Part shown: positions 22,265-34,736 of the stretch, piece after piece | Layout of the letters: each line of letters begins with the position of its first letter | Position numbering within the stretch: the first letter of the stretch is position 1 | Source: Terrisporobacter vanillatitrophus | GTDB lineage: Bacteria > Bacillota > Clostridia > Peptostreptococcales > Peptostreptococcaceae | DNA length: 64,000 nucleotides | Assembly: GCF_051148895.1 (NCBI RefSeq) | Contig: NZ_CP154625.1 | Location: 1 to 64,000, forward strand | Direction of reading: 5' to 3' | Program-made: the position numbers and the translations under genes | Notes under the pieces: model-generated | The model's database searches: none | The model's input: the letters and a program-made list of their open reading frames with translations, nothing else | What the model was told of the DNA's origin: nothing

Positions 22265-23746
22265 ATGAGAAAAAGTGGAATGTTATTACCTGTTGCAAGT
22301 TTACCATCTAAATATGGTATAGGGGCTTTCTCAAAAGAAGCTTATGATTTTATAGATATGTTACATGATGCAAGTCAAAGTTTATGGCAAATTCTGCCTC
22401 TTGGGCCTACTGGATATGGTGACTCTCCATATCAATCATTCTCTACTTTTGCAGGTAATCCATATTTTATAGACTTAGATGAACTAGTTAAAGAAAATTT
22501 ATTGTCTAATGAGGAGTGTAACAGTTATGATTGGGGAGATAATAAAGAGTCTATTGACTATGAGAAGATTTATTTATCAAGATTTAAAATATTAAAAGTA
22601 GCATATAAAAGAAGTAATATAGGATTAAATAAAAAATTCAATGCATATTGCGAGAAAAATAAATGGTGGTTACATGACTATGCACTATATATGGCTATAA
22701 AAGATTCTTACTATGGAAAGTCATGGATAAAATGGAATAAAGACATAAGAGAAAGAAAAGAAGAATCCTTATTAGAATATGAAAAAAAATTGCATGAAGA
22801 AATTGAATTCTATAAGTATTTACAATACTTATTTTTTGAACAATGGAACAAATTAAAAGCTTATGCAAATAAAAAAGGAATTTCCATTATTGGAGATATT
22901 CCAATATATGTATCATTAGATAGCTCAGATACATGGGCTAACCCAGAATTATTTCAATTAGATAAAGATTGTATGCCAACGGCTGTTGCAGGTTGTCCAC
23001 CAGATAGTTTCTGTGAGACAGGTCAATTATGGGGAAATCCCTTGTATGATTGGCAATATCATAAGTTTACAGATTATGAGTGGTGGATAAAAAGAATAAA
23101 ACAATCATTTGAGTTATATGATATTGTAAGAATAGACCATTTTAGAGGTTTTGACGAATATTATTCTATACCATATGGAGACTTAACAGCAGTAAATGGA
23201 ACATGGGAAAAAGGACCTGGTATAGAGTTGTTCAAATATTTAAAAGAAAAATTAGGAAATGTAGACATTATAGCAGAAGATTTAGGATTTTTAACAGAAA
23301 GTGTACAACAACTTCTTAAAGATACAGGATATCCTGGTATGAAAATACTGCAGTTTGCATTTGATTCAAGGGAGGATAGTGATTACCTACCTCATAACTA
23401 TAATAACAATTGTATAGTTTATACTGGAACACATGACAATAACACTATTTGCGGATGGTATAAAGAAATCAGTAAAGAAGATAAAAGAATGTCTATTAAT
23501 TATATGAATAACAGATATACTCGTGATAATGCTATACATTGGGACTTTATATGTTTGGCCATGAGAAGTGTAGCGGACACTTGTATAATACCAGTTCAAG
23601 ATTATCTAGGTTTAGGATCAGAAGCAAGAATAAACACGCCTTCAACTCTAGGTGATAACTGGAAATGGAGGATGCAGAAAGAATGTTTTTCTAAGAAAAT
23701 GATAAAGAAAATAAAGATGTTAACTAAATTATATGCAAGAATATAA
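22265..23746 (+). CDS. malQ: 4-alpha-glucanotransferase (amylomaltase)
   Basis: A GH77 enzyme that transfers maltosyl or longer units between alpha-1,4-glucans, feeding longer chains to the phosphorylase. The three catalytic acids are visible: nucleophile Asp-291 in RIDHFRG, acid/base Glu-338 in IAEDLG, and transition-state stabiliser Asp-391 in TGTHDNNT. The N-terminal GMLLPVASLPSKYGIG and PYQSFSTFAGNPYFIDLD are family signatures. Length 493 is normal for bacterial amylomaltases. GGAGGG lies upstream of the ATG. Together with MalP it converts maltodextrins to glucose and glucose 1-phosphate. Confidence 0.96.
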   Translation: MRKSGMLLPVASLPSKYGIGAFSKEAYDFIDMLHDASQSLWQILPLGPTGYGDSPYQSFSTFAGNPYFIDLDELVKENLLSNEECNSYDWGDNKESIDYEKIYLSRFKILKVAYKRSNIGLNKKFNAYCEKNKWWLHDYALYMAIKDSYYGKSWIKWNKDIRERKEESLLEYEKKLHEEIEFYKYLQYLFFEQWNKLKAYANKKGISIIGDIPIYVSLDSSDTWANPELFQLDKDCMPTAVAGCPPDSFCETGQLWGNPLYDWQYHKFTDYEWWIKRIKQSFELYDIVRIDHFRGFDEYYSIPYGDLTAVNGTWEKGPGIELFKYLKEKLGNVDIIAEDLGFLTESVQQLLKDTGYPGMKILQFAFDSREDSDYLPHNYNNNCIVYTGTHDNNTICGWYKEISKEDKRMSINYMNNRYTRDNAIHWDFICLAMRSVADTCIIPVQDYLGLGSEARINTPSTLGDNWKWRMQKECFSKKMIKKIKMLTKLYARI

Positions 23747-23810
23747 CTTTAATGTCTATTATGTGATAAACTGATATAGCAAAATACAATAATGAAAGGA
23801 TAGTGTTAAT

Positions 23811-24845
23811 ATGAAGGCAATTACAATTAAAGATATAGCTAAGAAATGTGGTGTCGGAGTAAGCACAGTTTCAAGAGCCATTAACAATCATCCTGACATA
23901 AGTGAAGAAACCAGAGTTATGATAATGGAAGTTATAAAAGAAAGTAATTTTGTTCCTAACAAAAGTGCTAGAAATTTAAAACTTTTAGATACTAAAACCA
24001 TAGCTGTATTAATAAAGGGTATAGACAACCCGTTTTTTCAAAACATGATAAAAGTATTTGAAGAAGAGATACAAGACAGAAAATATTCCTTTATACTACA
24101 TAGAGTTGATTCAGATCAAGATGAAGTTGAAGTAGCTTTAGAATTAATAAAAGAAAAAAGGTTAAAGGGAATTGTATTTTTAGGAGGAAATTTCTCTCAT
24201 CAAGAAGTGAAACTAAAAGAAATCAATATACCTTTTGTTTTAAGTACAATAGCTATAGCAGGTGATGTAGATAAAAATTTATATTCCTCAGTATGTGTAG
24301 ATGATAAAAATGAAAGTGAAAAAGTAGTTAATTTCCTATGTGACCAAGGACATACAAAAATTGCAATTTTAGCTGCGGGTAAAAGTGACCAAAGTATTAG
24401 TAGATTACGTATACAAGGTTATCGTAATGCCTTAATCAAGAGGAATATACCTATAAATGAAAATTTAATTAGACATATTAATGATAATGAAAACATTCAA
24501 ATTATAGAAAATGGATATAAACTTATGAAAGAGCTCTTAGCATCAGGGGAAGCGTTTACAGCGGTTTATTCTATTTCTGATAGTATGGCAATTGGAGCAA
24601 GTAAAGCCATATTAGAAAGTGGAAAAAGAATTCCGCAAGATTATTCTATTGTAGGATTTGATGGATTAGATATCACATATTATTATAATCCTTCCATTAC
24701 TACTATACGTCAGCCTGTGGAAGAGATGGCAAGAGAAACTACTAAAATCTTATTTGATTTAATTAATAAGAAGACAAAAAATCAGCATAGAGTTTTCCAA
24801 GGGGAATTAATTGAGAGAGAGTCAACTTCAGAATTAAATAGATAA
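23811..24845 (+). CDS. malR: LacI-family transcriptional regulator, MalR-like
   Basis: A 344-residue LacI/GalR repressor: N-terminal helix-turn-helix (about 4-25, ITIKDIAKKCGVGVSTVSRAIN), hinge helix, then a periplasmic-binding-protein-like sugar sensor domain with VDDKNESEKVVNFLCDQGH and YSIVGFDGLDITYYYNPSITTIRQP. Context (between malQ and the transporter ATPase gene) makes it the regulator of this locus, probably releasing the tandem operators before malP and malE when maltodextrin is present. GAAAGGA lies upstream of the ATG. CcpA-type function is less likely because the hinge and gene context point to a local regulator, but effector specificity cannot be read from the sequence. Confidence 0.85.
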   Translation: MKAITIKDIAKKCGVGVSTVSRAINNHPDISEETRVMIMEVIKESNFVPNKSARNLKLLDTKTIAVLIKGIDNPFFQNMIKVFEEEIQDRKYSFILHRVDSDQDEVEVALELIKEKRLKGIVFLGGNFSHQEVKLKEINIPFVLSTIAIAGDVDKNLYSSVCVDDKNESEKVVNFLCDQGHTKIAILAAGKSDQSISRLRIQGYRNALIKRNIPINENLIRHINDNENIQIIENGYKLMKELLASGEAFTAVYSISDSMAIGASKAILESGKRIPQDYSIVGFDGLDITYYYNPSITTIRQPVEEMARETTKILFDLINKKTKNQHRVFQGELIERESTSELNR

Positions 24846-24881
24846 TTTTAGTACCATTAAGTATATGAGGGGGATTAAAAA

Positions 24882-25994
24882 ATGGCAAGCTTATCATTAC
24901 AAAATATAAGTAAAATATATCCGAATGGTTTTGAAGCTGTAAAAGATTTTAATTTAAAAATAGAAGACAAAGACTTTATAATATTTGTAGGTCCATCTGG
25001 TTGTGGCAAATCTACAACATTAAGAATGATAGCTGGATTAGAAGATATAAGCAAAGGCACTTTAAAAATAGATGATAGAGTAGTAAATGATGTGGAGGCT
25101 AAAGATAGAGACATAGCAATGGTATTTCAGAGTTATGCATTGTACCCACACTTAAGTGTATATGATAATATGGCTTTTGGACTAAAATTAAAAAAAGTTC
25201 CAAAAGAAATAATAGATGAAAAAGTGAAATATGCGGCTAAAATATTAGACCTTGAAAATTTATTAGAGCGTAAACCAAAAGCATTATCAGGTGGACAAAG
25301 ACAAAGGGTTGCCATGGGAAGGGCAATAGTTCGTGAACCAAAAGTATTCTTAATGGATGAACCTTTATCGAATCTTGATGCCAAATTAAGAGTTCAAATG
25401 CGTACAGAAATATCTAAGTTACATGAAAGATTAGGAGCAACTATGATATATGTGACACATGACCAAACAGAAGCTATGACTCTTGGTACTAAAATTGTAG
25501 TAATGAAAGATGGTATAGTTCAACAAGTTGATACACCACAAAACTTATACAATGCACCAAAAAATAAATTTGTTGCTGGATTTATAGGTTCACCACAAAT
25601 GAACTTCTTAGATGCAATAGTATGTCAAAATAATGAAGAAGTTACACTAAAAATAGGTGAACATGAATTAGTATTACCAGAAGCTAAGGCCAAATCATTA
25701 GTAGAAGGTGGATATGTAAATAAAGTAATATGTATGGGTATACGTCCAGAAAACGTACATGATTTAGCTGAATTAAATGAAAAAAGTACAGGAAGAGAAA
25801 TTGAAACGAGTATAAGTGTATATGAATTACTAGGATCAGAAGTGTACTTATACTTTAATATAGAACAATCACCTATGACTGCAAAAGTAAAAGCCACAAC
25901 ATCAGCAAGAGTAGGAGATAAAGTAAAGTTTAAATTTGACATGGAAAAAGTCCATATATTTGACAATGAAACTGGTAAAATAATAACAAATTAA
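24882..25994 (+). CDS. msmX: Sugar ABC transporter ATPase, MsmX/MalK type
   Basis: A 370-residue ABC ATPase with Walker A GPSGCGKST (37-45), Q-loop Gln-83, signature LSGGQRQR (135-142), Walker B VFLMDE (155-160) and switch His-193. A MalK-type C-terminal OB-fold regulatory domain follows. It powers the MalF/MalG permease, and in Firmicutes such proteins often serve several sugar transporters (MsmX behaviour). A GAGGGGG ribosome-binding site precedes the ATG. A terminator follows. This is the only ABC ATPase in the locus, so it is the natural partner. Confidence 0.93.
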   Translation: MASLSLQNISKIYPNGFEAVKDFNLKIEDKDFIIFVGPSGCGKSTTLRMIAGLEDISKGTLKIDDRVVNDVEAKDRDIAMVFQSYALYPHLSVYDNMAFGLKLKKVPKEIIDEKVKYAAKILDLENLLERKPKALSGGQRQRVAMGRAIVREPKVFLMDEPLSNLDAKLRVQMRTEISKLHERLGATMIYVTHDQTEAMTLGTKIVVMKDGIVQQVDTPQNLYNAPKNKFVAGFIGSPQMNFLDAIVCQNNEEVTLKIGEHELVLPEAKAKSLVEGGYVNKVICMGIRPENVHDLAELNEKSTGREIETSISVYELLGSEVYLYFNIEQSPMTAKVKATTSARVGDKVKFKFDMEKVHIFDNETGKIITN

Positions 25995-26008
25995 TAAAAA
26001 TATAAAAT

Positions 26009-26045
26009 AAACTGCTATAATCATGAATATGGCAGTTTTATTTAA
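26009..26045 (+). terminator. Intrinsic terminator after msmX
   Basis: AAACTGCTATA (26009-26019) with TATGGCAGTTT (26028-26038), one G-U pair, then TATTTAAT. It closes the maltodextrin locus upstream of the insertion sequence. Confidence 0.75.
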
Positions 26046-26177
26046 TATACTTTATAAATAAGAGGAAGGGTTAACTTGAAAAAAGATACCCGAAGGGATT
26101 GCACACTAAATAACTCCCTTTAAATATTAAAAAAAATAAAAACGGAGTTTGTGGAAAATTGATTTACTGGTTAATTA
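26046..26177. mobile_element. Probable 3' (right) end of the IS110 element plus flank
   Basis: This stretch downstream of the transposase stop contains a hairpin AAGGGA/TCCCTT (about 26092-26125) and no convincing gene. IS110-family elements lack terminal inverted repeats, so the exact junction with host DNA cannot be fixed by eye. It should lie somewhere here. Confidence 0.4.
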
Positions 26178-27437
26178 TCATGTAATTCCAAGTGATTCTT
26201 CAACTTGTGTTTGAACTACAAATCCTTGAGTTTGTAGATATTTAATCATCCTATCTATAGATTTAGTTTGATTTACACAATCACTTAAGTAAGAATCGTA
26301 TAATGAAGAATTAAATTCTTTATTATTTAGTAACATATTGTAACAACAAGTAAGTAGCATTCTTGAAATAGCTATTATAGCTCTCTTATGTCCACGTCTT
26401 TTTTTAATAGATTCATATCTATATTTAAAGTAAGGACATGATTTATCTTTAATAGCTGCATTGGCACATTGAACAAGCAAAGGTTTTAAATATAAACCGG
26501 CACGACTTATACGAACACTTTTCTTTTTTCCTGCACTTTCATTGTTCTGAGGCGTTAATCCTGCCCAAGAACAAAGGTGCTTTGATGTATCAAATTTAGA
26601 CATATCAACACCTATTTCAGAAATTATGCCTACGGCAGACTTAGGTGTAATTCCTGGTACGGAAGAAAGTAAAGATATTTGATCCTGGTAGTCTGAAGAA
26701 ATGATAGAAATTACATTATCTAGTTGGGTCAAACAATTATTTATATAGTCAAAATGGTTAAATGAAACTCTCATTTTGCTTGATTGCTCTTTAGATATAT
26801 TGCCTTGCATAGATAGATTTATTTCTTCAGCTTTAGGTAGTAGTCTAGCATGAAGAAATTCAGTATAATCAATATTCAGCTTTTCGGGATGATCCAATGC
26901 ATATTTAATAATAGCTGAAGAAGATTTACCAAATGTATCAGATACAACGCTAGAAATCATTAAGTTAGATACAGTTAATGAATTTTGAATTCTGTTTTTT
27001 TCACTAGAACGAAAATTAACTAATTTACTTCTGTATCTCATTAAATCTCTAAGTTCTCTGATTTGTTTTGGAGGAATAAAACTCCCCCTAACTAGACCAT
27101 GCTTGTGTAAATCTGTAATCCATAAAGAATCACGTTTATCAGTTTTTTTACCAGGAATATTTTTTATAAATTTAGGATTTGCAAGTGTAATATTACAAGT
27201 ATCTTCAAGAATGTTATAGATTGGTAACCAGTATTTACCGGTACTTTCCATGCATATTTCAGTACAATTGTTACTTAATAACCAGTTTTTGAATTCAATT
27301 AAATTATGGGTAAATGTTTGAAAGTTTTTAGTTTTATATGTTGTGATATTTTTAGAATTAGTAGAAGCAATTGTAGCTACTATAAATTTTTTGTGAACAT
27401 CAATACCACAACATACTGGATGAACAATTTTAAGCAT
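26178..27437 (-). CDS. IS110-family transposase (DEDD recombinase)
   Basis: A 419-residue recombinase. The N-terminal RuvC-like DEDD domain starts GIDVHKKF and shows Asp-13, Glu-64 (CMESTGKYW), Asp-100 and Asp-103 (KTDKRDS). The C-terminal Tnp-20 domain has PGITPKSAVGIISEIG and WAGLTPQNNESAGKKK, where Ser-301 is the expected catalytic serine. Members of this family move without terminal inverted repeats and, in studied cases (IS621), are guided by a bridge RNA made from the element's non-coding end. The gene is complete, with a ribosome-binding site (AAGGTG) upstream of the ATG, so the element may be active. It is on the opposite strand to the genes around it. Confidence 0.95.
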   Translation of the reverse strand: MLKIVHPVCCGIDVHKKFIVATIASTNSKNITTYKTKNFQTFTHNLIEFKNWLLSNNCTEICMESTGKYWLPIYNILEDTCNITLANPKFIKNIPGKKTDKRDSLWITDLHKHGLVRGSFIPPKQIRELRDLMRYRSKLVNFRSSEKNRIQNSLTVSNLMISSVVSDTFGKSSSAIIKYALDHPEKLNIDYTEFLHARLLPKAEEINLSMQGNISKEQSSKMRVSFNHFDYINNCLTQLDNVISIISSDYQDQISLLSSVPGITPKSAVGIISEIGVDMSKFDTSKHLCSWAGLTPQNNESAGKKKSVRISRAGLYLKPLLVQCANAAIKDKSCPYFKYRYESIKKRRGHKRAIIAISRMLLTCCYNMLLNNKEFNSSLYDSYLSDCVNQTKSIDRMIKYLQTQGFVVQTQVEESLGIT

Positions 27438-27713
27438 TTTATCACCTTAAATAAAAAATTAAGTAAGTAAACATTGACTGAATATCCTAGTTTTTTAACG
27501 GTCTTTGCTAAAACAAAGATTAACTTACGTGCTCATGGCACAATTATTTGTACTTAGATAGATATTCGGCACAAGTTTTTATGCGGATTTGCCGATAGGC
27601 ACTTTTCTCACTTACCCCGCCGTGCTCTGTAGTATATTTACTTACTTATTAGATTTATTAACGAAAAATGTATGTATTATACCATTTTTCATCCAATTTT
27701 GTGCCTTGAGCAC
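27438..27713 (-). ncRNA. Candidate IS110 bridge RNA region (5' non-coding end)
   Basis: About 276 bases precede the transposase gene with no gene on the transposase strand, the place where IS110-group elements encode bridge RNA. On the minus strand an extended -10 (TGGTATAAT, complement of 27676-27684) points toward the transposase, so a transcript would begin near 27670. The region is richer in G+C than its surroundings and repeats the words GGCACAA and GTGCTC in both orientations. A 15-base inverted repeat (27529-27543 and 27699-27713, one mismatch) frames most of it, and a hairpin TCTTTG/CAAAGA lies at 27502-27519. RNA status and guide loops are inferred, not shown. Confidence 0.5.
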
Positions 27714-27735
27714 AGCGAAAGGAATGATAGTTTTT

Positions 27736-28362
27736 ATGTATAATTTATTCAGTTATGATAACAAGTTTTTTGAAATTTTAGAAAAAATAACAGATATAGT
27801 TATACTTAACTTGCTATGTATAATATCATGCTTACCGATTGTAACAATAGGAGCATCAATTACAGCGGTGTATTCTGTTGCAATGAAGATGATAAAAGAT
27901 GAAGAAACATACATAGTAAAAGAATTTATTAGAAGTTTTAAAGAAAACTTTAAAACTAGCACGATAGTATGGTCGATTATGTTAATAATAGGGGGAGTAT
28001 TGCTGTTTGATTTTTATATGTCTAGACTAGTTTCACATGAATCGGTAAGTAAGGTTTTACAGTGTATATTTACTATAATAGGCATAATGTACACTTTTAC
28101 ATTAACATATGTATTTCCTATAATATCTAAGTTTGAAAACACTATAAAAAATACTATGATAAATTCTGCTCTTATATCTATACAAAACTTGCCTTATACA
28201 GTAATAATGGTAATTTTAAATTTAAGCCCATTTTTGCTAATTAATTTATTTAGTAGTTATTGGGGGCAGATAATATTCTTGTACACAGTAATTGGTTTTG
28301 GAATAATAATTTATACAAATTCTATAATTTTTGAGCAAATATTTAATAAGCTTATAAAATAA
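27736..28362 (+). CDS. DUF624 (YesL-like) membrane protein
   Basis: A 208-residue membrane protein of the DUF624 family, with about five hydrophobic helices. MYNLFSYDNKFFEILEKITDIVILNLL is the normal N-terminus of the family, followed by CLPIVTIGASITAVYSVAMKMIKDEETY. I start at ATG 27736 for that reason; the open frame extends upstream to 27589, but those residues are translated insertion-sequence DNA. AAAGGA (27718-27723) is the nearest ribosome-binding site, 12 bases away, which is long. DUF624 genes usually belong to carbohydrate-transport operons, so this gene probably was the last member of the maltodextrin locus before the IS landed. Its function is unknown. Confidence 0.82.
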   Translation: MYNLFSYDNKFFEILEKITDIVILNLLCIISCLPIVTIGASITAVYSVAMKMIKDEETYIVKEFIRSFKENFKTSTIVWSIMLIIGGVLLFDFYMSRLVSHESVSKVLQCIFTIIGIMYTFTLTYVFPIISKFENTIKNTMINSALISIQNLPYTVIMVILNLSPFLLINLFSSYWGQIIFLYTVIGFGIIIYTNSIIFEQIFNKLIK

Positions 28363-28366
28363 TAAA

Positions 28367-28421
28367 AATAACTATGAAGAATTAAAAATATTTTTCATAG
28401 TTATTTATTCTTCATAGTTAT
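28367..28421 (+). terminator. Hairpin(s) after the DUF624 gene
   Basis: AATAACTATGAA (28367-28378) pairs with TTCATAGTTATT (28394-28405). A second copy of the right arm (ATTCTTCATAGTT, about 28408-28420) can pair instead with AACTATGAAGAAT. The T tract is poor. A terminator with a duplicated arm is the simplest reading. Confidence 0.5.
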
Positions 28422-28491
28422 GTATTATCAGTGTTTACGTTGATTTTAATAAATAAAAATAAAATAATTAAAAAAACTTTGAGAAAAAGTA

Positions 28492-28520
28492 TTGACTCTT
28501 AATTAATACGATGATATAGT
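28492..28520 (+). promoter_or_regulatory. rRNA operon 2 promoter P1
   Basis: TTGACT (28492-28497), 17-base spacer, TATAGT (28515-28520). The same promoter occurs at the same distance before operon 3 (39492-39520). A hairpin TTGTCC/GGGACAA lies just downstream (28526-28546). Confidence 0.85.
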
Positions 28521-28578
28521 ATTACTTGTCCTTGAGACAGGGACAAAACGTCAACAAACAACTTTTGAAAAAAAGTTG

Positions 28579-28607
28579 TTGACAAAGAAAAACAGCTTTG
28601 ATAGAAT
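28579..28607 (+). promoter_or_regulatory. rRNA operon 2 promoter P2
   Basis: TTGACA (28579-28584), 17-base spacer, TAGAAT (28602-28607), 87 bases after P1. The tandem P1/P2 layout is repeated before operon 3. Confidence 0.85.
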
Positions 28608-28748
28608 AAAGAAGCTGAAACAAGCAAAAGAACTTTGAAAATTAAACAGTAGGTTAACAATAAATTAATTCTTTAAGAATTAAACTGAAACAACAAACAA
28701 ACCAAGCCAGATATTCAGATAATGATTAGCTGAGCAGTTGGACAACTT

Positions 28749-30256
<1,508 letters not shown>

Positions 30257-30428
30257 GGGAGAATTAACCTACTGTTTAATTTTGAGGGTTCTTTATGAAA
30301 ACTCAAAATTAGTACTTTGAAAACTGCATAACATTTAGTGATATGACATTATAAAAGAAGAAGATAAACTTCTTAAAAAATATATCATATAAAGAAGATA
30401 ACTTTTAAAAATATCAACTTTGATAACT

Positions 30429-33328
<2,900 letters not shown>

Positions 33329-33401
33329 ATATAAGTTATATCTTAAATGTTTGCAGTTTTGAAAGTACTAACAAAAGTTAATACTTTAATATAAAGATTA
33401 T

Positions 33402-33516
<115 letters not shown>

Positions 33517-33561
33517 TAATCTTTTTTTACTAATATATAAATTAGTAAAAGGATATAAAAA

Positions 33562-33587
33562 GATAGACTTGTAAGTCTGTCTATTTT
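33562..33587 (+). terminator. Second terminator after rRNA operon 2
   Basis: GATAGACTT (33562-33570) with AAGTCTGTC (33573-33581), one G-U pair, followed by TATTTTTAA. Confidence 0.75.
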
Positions 33588-33673
33588 TAATATATAAATA
33601 AAATGAAATGTTTCACGAGAAACGAATCATTAAAATATGTAAAAATGGTAAAAAATTCAATTAAACAAATGAG

Positions 33674-33702
33674 TTGAATTATTATAAAAATTATGATAAT
33701 AT
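33674..33702 (+). promoter_or_regulatory. Candidate promoter of tadA
   Basis: TTGAAT (33674-33679), 17-base spacer, TAATAT (33697-33702), 28 bases before the tadA start. Confidence 0.5.
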
Positions 33703-33729
33703 AAATGTGTTATATGTTTAGGAGGTATC

Positions 33730-34185
33730 ATGGAGAAATCGTTATACATGGAAGAAGCTTTAAAAGAAGCATATAAGGCATATAATAAAGGAGAAACTCC
33801 AATAGGAGCGGTTATAGTTAAGGATGATAAGATTATAGCTAGAGCACATAATCTTACAGAAGAATTAAAAGATAGTACAGCTCATGCTGAGATGTTAGCT
33901 ATAAAACAAGCTTCTGAAGTATTAGGTGGATGGAGACTTATAAATTGTGACTTGTATGTTACTATGGAACCGTGTATAATGTGTAGTGGAGCTATAATTA
34001 ATTCTAGAATAAAGAATATAATTATTGGATCTAAACATATAAAAAACTTAAAAATGGAAAAACAACACGAGTTTAAAATGGATTATTATAAAGATAATAA
34101 TATTGAAGTAACCTTTGGTATACTTAAAGACGAGTGTGCGCATATTTTGCAAGAATTTTTCAAGACTCTTAGAAACAAACATTAA
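33730..34185 (+). CDS. tadA: tRNA-specific adenosine deaminase
   Basis: TadA converts A34 of tRNA-Arg(ACG) to inosine so that one tRNA reads CGU, CGC and CGA. The 151-residue protein is a zinc-dependent deaminase with His-52 and catalytic Glu-54 in HAEMLAI and the zinc cysteines PCIMC (Cys-82, Cys-85). AGGAGG lies before the ATG. The stop codon is followed with no gap by tRNA-Ser, so the enzyme gene and the tRNA share a transcript. A probable substrate, tRNA-Arg(ACG), is at 48339. Other nucleoside deaminases share the motif, but position before the SRP RNA and dnaX is the standard tadA location. Confidence 0.95.
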   Translation: MEKSLYMEEALKEAYKAYNKGETPIGAVIVKDDKIIARAHNLTEELKDSTAHAEMLAIKQASEVLGGWRLINCDLYVTMEPCIMCSGAIINSRIKNIIIGSKHIKNLKMEKQHEFKMDYYKDNNIEVTFGILKDECAHILQEFFKTLRNKH

Positions 34186-34275
34186 GGAGAGATGGTCGAG
34201 GGGTCGAAGGCGCTCGCCTGGAAAGTGAGTATGCGGTAAAACGTATCGTGGGTTCAAATCCCACTCTCTCCGCCA
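34186..34275 (+). tRNA. tRNA-Ser (anticodon GGA)
   Basis: 90 bases with encoded CCA, GGAGAGA/TCTCTCC acceptor, long variable arm, anticodon loop CTGGAAA. Its first base directly follows the tadA stop codon. Confidence 0.96.
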
Positions 34276-34298
34276 ACAAATAAATATGGTTGTAATTT

Positions 34299-34568
34299 TG
34301 CTGTACTAGATGGGGAGGTAGCGGTGCCCTGTAACCTGCAATCCGCTATAGCAGGATTGAATTCCATCTAGAGGTTTTTACTTTGTAGAGCTGCCCAGAA
34401 TAAGTGGTGTTGATGCTTAGGTCCTGTGCAATGTAAGCTCATGAACCCCGTCAGATCCGGAAGGAAGCAGCGGTAAGTGATTCCTTGCATGTGACATAGG
34501 AGTGCCTAGGTTGAGCTAACTGTTTTGGTAACGTCTGTGAAGTATTAATCAATAGATGGTGTACAGCA
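34299..34568 (+). ncRNA. ffs: Signal recognition particle RNA (large, Alu-containing type)
   Basis: About 270 bases bounded by TGCTGTAC and GTACAGCA, with the SRP54-binding domain GATCCGGAAGGAAGCAGCGG near 34456. The long form with an Alu-like 5' domain (GGTAGCGGTGCCCTGTAACC) is typical of Bacillus and Clostridia. Together with Ffh it targets membrane and secreted proteins to the translocon. It lies between tRNA-Ser and dnaX, its usual place in this family. Confidence 0.95.
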
Positions 34569-34586
34569 TTTATATATAAATATAAT

Positions 34587-34610
34587 AATCCCTTTAAGAG
34601 GGATTTTTTT
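34587..34610 (+). terminator. Terminator after SRP RNA
   Basis: AATCCC (34587-34592) with GGGATT (34600-34605) and a seven-T tail. Confidence 0.88.
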
Positions 34611-34736
34611 GTACATAAAAATAATTAACAAATATTTTTATTTATTATAAAATATATGATATAAATGTATTTGGATTGGAAAAAATCATAAATAGACTTT
34701 TTTATAAAGTAAAAATAGTTTGAAGGAGATGTAAAT

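Noticed and set aside
26076..26123. Short open frame starting TTG after AGAGGAAGG downstream of msmX
   Set aside because: Only 15 codons and no recognisable product. It may be a remnant, but there is too little to call a gene.
26178..27735. Terminal inverted repeats or target duplication flanking the transposase
   Set aside because: None found. IS110-family elements normally lack them, so boundaries were left open rather than guessed.
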